DNA of 64,000 nucleotides from Phallus indusiatus. Lineage: Eukaryota > Basidiomycota > Agaricomycetes > Phallales > Phallaceae. Position numbers and translations under genes: made by a program. Shown piece after piece: positions 61,810 to 64,000 of the stretch (position 1 is the first letter of the stretch; each line of letters begins with the position of its first letter). A model generated the notes under the pieces. It was given only the letters and a program-made list of their open reading frames with translations, made no database searches and was not told the DNA's origin. The DNA lies in NCBI GenBank assembly GCA_027605045.1, contig JAQFWX010000013.1, forward strand, positions 62,001 through 126,000, read 5' to 3'.

Positions 61810-64000
61810 TTATGTGGTAGATGGACCACACTGCCTTTTAGGATTAGTTTCACCAGGTTCGGGTTCGTCCGGTTGCTTCCGTTTTCTGCCTGACCTGCGG
61901 CTTCTTTTGCGTTTTGTAGTCCGAGTGACGATCTGCGTAGAATAAGTCGAAAGACCAGGCAAAGGTGCGCGTTGTGTGTTGTTCGGGGCCTGCGCGTATT
62001 GGTGATGTTGATGCCAGGCTTGTGCCGGAGTGAAACCAACAGATTTTGGAGGTTGAGTATCGAGAATCACCTTGTCCGCGCCAACCGGGGGTGGTGGTTG
62101 TGCTAGCGATACCATATAGAGGTGGAAGGAGAATGAGAAAAAAATGAGGATGAGAGTGATAAAAATTAAAACGAAACAGCTCAAAGTACCTTCTAAAGCC
62201 GCTTCAACATCATCCCATAATGCTCCCAACAGTGCTAGCAAAAGTGCATGGTCGCCAAAAGACTTCAAAAACGCCACGGCAGCCGTTCTCTTCCCTTCCC
62301 AGTTCACGGACGCAAAATAGTCGTCCTTTTTGGTGACCTGAAACCCATGCGGGGTCTGGTCTCGAAGAGTCTTCCAATCACAATGATGTGGACGTAATAG
62401 GGACAGGCAATTCTTCAAGTGAGAGCGACAAGGTCCATTGATTGTGAATACCATCACCTTCTGGTTGAAGTCCGCCATGAATCTATCCAATTCTTCGCAA
62501 TCCTTACATTTACCGCATCCAACCTTTTGGCTCTTCGCGACTTCTTCCGGGGATGATTGATTCGTGCCGAGAATATGTTGAATGTATAATTGAATGAGTA
62601 GTCGCAAAAACGAATTGAAGGGTGAAAGGGTAAGAGGGATATTGTGCTTCTTCAGAAGGTTGATAAATTCAGGAACAAGAGGAATATAAAGAGTTCTGAA
62701 TCGTGTGGGAATAATATTTGTACCGGACCCAGGATCCATCTCCAGAATAGAAGCGAGAAGTTGACGGCATGGATCAAGACAATCAGCAAGTATGCAGAGA
62801 TCCACAATTTGTATAATACGATCGATGCTCCGAGTTTGAACTGTAACGGTGTCTTCATGATGCACCGGAGACATGTCGTTCCATAACGGAACGATAATAT
62901 TGAGACAATAACTCAATATCGCATTGAATTCTGAAACTGGGCACAAATTTGAGGAGACATCCTGTTGAGATTGACCGACCGTTGTATCTTCGTGGTCAGC
63001 ACGGGACACACAAAGGGTGCCTTTCTTCTCTATTAGGGCCCGAATCAGAGGAAGCCAAAAATCCATAGATTTCCGGGTTTTGCTCTTGGGGATGATCACA
63101 CTGAAAAAAATGTGTCAATAAAAAAATAGGAGATCGGAAAGGGGACGGCACTTTTCGTATACAAGACGCAATCCCCATGTCATGCTCGCATGGAGAAGTA
63201 CAGGAAGATCTTCAGAACGCGTTGTTATTGATGTAGACAACGCTTCAGCCACTTTTTCTTTAAACCACTCGTCTGGAATGGGTTCATTGACGGTGGAAGC
63301 GTGTGTTTGAATAGCATCAATAAAGTCCAGACATTTTTGAAGTTGGCCTGTTTGCGTTATAATAGCACTCGCGATCCTTTAAGTGTAATGTGTGTAAATG
63401 ATGGTAGGTAAATGCCATTTTTTGTTTTCAAATGGAAACCGCGACATACCCATGATGTTCGATCTTGGAAAACGAGAATTTATCCCATGATTTGAAGTAA
63501 ATATCTGTGTCCAATTTTCCGAGGGATCGTATATTCCGGACACGGTCCATGATCGCTAACCACATCTCAAAATCGTTCCACCCCAATGCATACTCGATCA
63601 TGATTTTTGTTTTCTGAGGAGTCCTTCTACTAGAGCCACAGCGGTCACTGCTCTCCGACCGATATCCGATGTTTTTGATCATTGCATACGCGATATCTTT
63701 ATCTAGTTGGGTGGGACACGCATTGTTTGATTTATTTAAGCGGTTTAATCCATAATTGAAGCCATCTGCACGATTCGAACAAAAAACCTTGAGGGTATCT
63801 TCTTCCCGAATCAGAACGACGACTGTGCGATGAAACCCTATGATTCCAGTTAGTCAATGTTTGATTATCGTGCAATGGATGTTACGGTGGCTTACAATAA
63901 CTCAACTGGCATTCTTCCTGAAAAAGGACATAAAAAAACACAGTCGTATATAAACATTGGGAAAAAAACTCACGTTATACATATCACCATGAAGTTCTTT
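61810..64000 (-). CDS. Fe2OG-I, inverted array copy, partial at right edge
   Basis: The visible exons on the minus strand are 63974 to beyond 64000, 63896-63917, 63450-63837, 63152-63376, 62190-63100 and 61810-62102. All boundaries match those of Fe2OG-G and H, and phases agree. The window cuts the gene in its fourth exon, so the oxygenase motifs cannot be scored. Sequence and 3' flank are closest to Fe2OG-G (ETNPKRQCGPSTT against ETDPKRQCGPSST; shared GATTACTGTTATATCCTAG-type flank). The Cys block is GCGKCKDCEELDRF. The basic tail (KRKRSRRSGRKRK) is kept. Transcription faces Fe2OG-H. Confidence 0.88.

Noticed and set aside
30783..64000. The array as TET/JBP-type DNA-modifying dioxygenases, which are known to accompany some fungal transposons
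   Set aside because: The motifs (LPS..TGGQ, DVPHE, SGYRL) match the other fungal 2OG-Fe(II) family and not TET/JBP signatures. The Plavaka-type element is 6 kb away and shares no repeats with the array, so the proximity is probably chance.

Overview
This is fungal nuclear DNA, most likely from a mushroom-forming basidiomycete (Agaricomycetes). Nearly all genes are broken by many short introns of about 45-65 bases. The families seen (DUF6533 membrane proteins, a Plavaka-type transposon with a DUF6698 companion, and a basidiomycete-type 2OG-Fe(II) oxygenase expansion) are typical of that group. Gene models were spliced by eye. For most of them the exon lengths sum to an exact multiple of three with a single open frame.

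Layout. 0.7-6.3 kb: two tandem minus-strand genes for DUF6533-like multi-pass membrane proteins. 8.6-10.5 kb: a secreted type-B carboxylesterase/lipase. 11.6-12.8 kb: an unrecognised gene. 14.0-15.9 kb: a 16-exon aldo/keto reductase, followed by a broken copy of its last exon. 17.16-24.29 kb: a 7.1-kb DNA transposon with perfect 19-bp terminal inverted repeats. It carries a small coiled-coil protein, a DUF6698 protein and a Plavaka-type transposase that seems to be frameshifted. 24.7-25.5 kb: a GH11 xylanase. 27.1-28.8 kb: a single-pass membrane protein. 29.5-30.2 kb: a small protein with a likely mitochondrial presequence, a membrane segment and a charged helix.

30.7-64 kb: the main feature, a tandem array of large (979-1078 aa) Fe(II)/2-oxoglutarate oxygenase-like genes, here called Fe2OG-A to Fe2OG-I. 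A, B, C, E, F, G and H are full-length on the plus strand. D is an in-frame internal-deletion minigene. I is inverted, faces H tail to tail and runs off the right edge. Two further relics (34.4-35.1 kb and about 56.48 kb) show that copies have been lost.

Four things make the array notable. (1) The first Fe-binding motif (HxD) is encoded by a microexon of 15, 18 or 21 nt between two introns, and the Asp codon is split by the second intron. (2) Only C, E and F keep the full H-x-D...H set. A, B, G and H have lost one or more metal ligands yet, except for B, keep long open frames. (3) Each complete plus-strand copy has the same imperfect palindrome, GTCACGCATTACGCGTGAC or a close variant, 53-80 bp upstream of its ATG. 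(4) C and E end in a basic nuclear-localisation-like cluster followed by a SUMO-interaction-like VIDLT motif; this tail is degenerate or replaced in the other copies. I infer a rapidly evolving, co-regulated, probably nuclear oxygenase/pseudo-oxygenase family. Its substrate cannot be read from the sequence.
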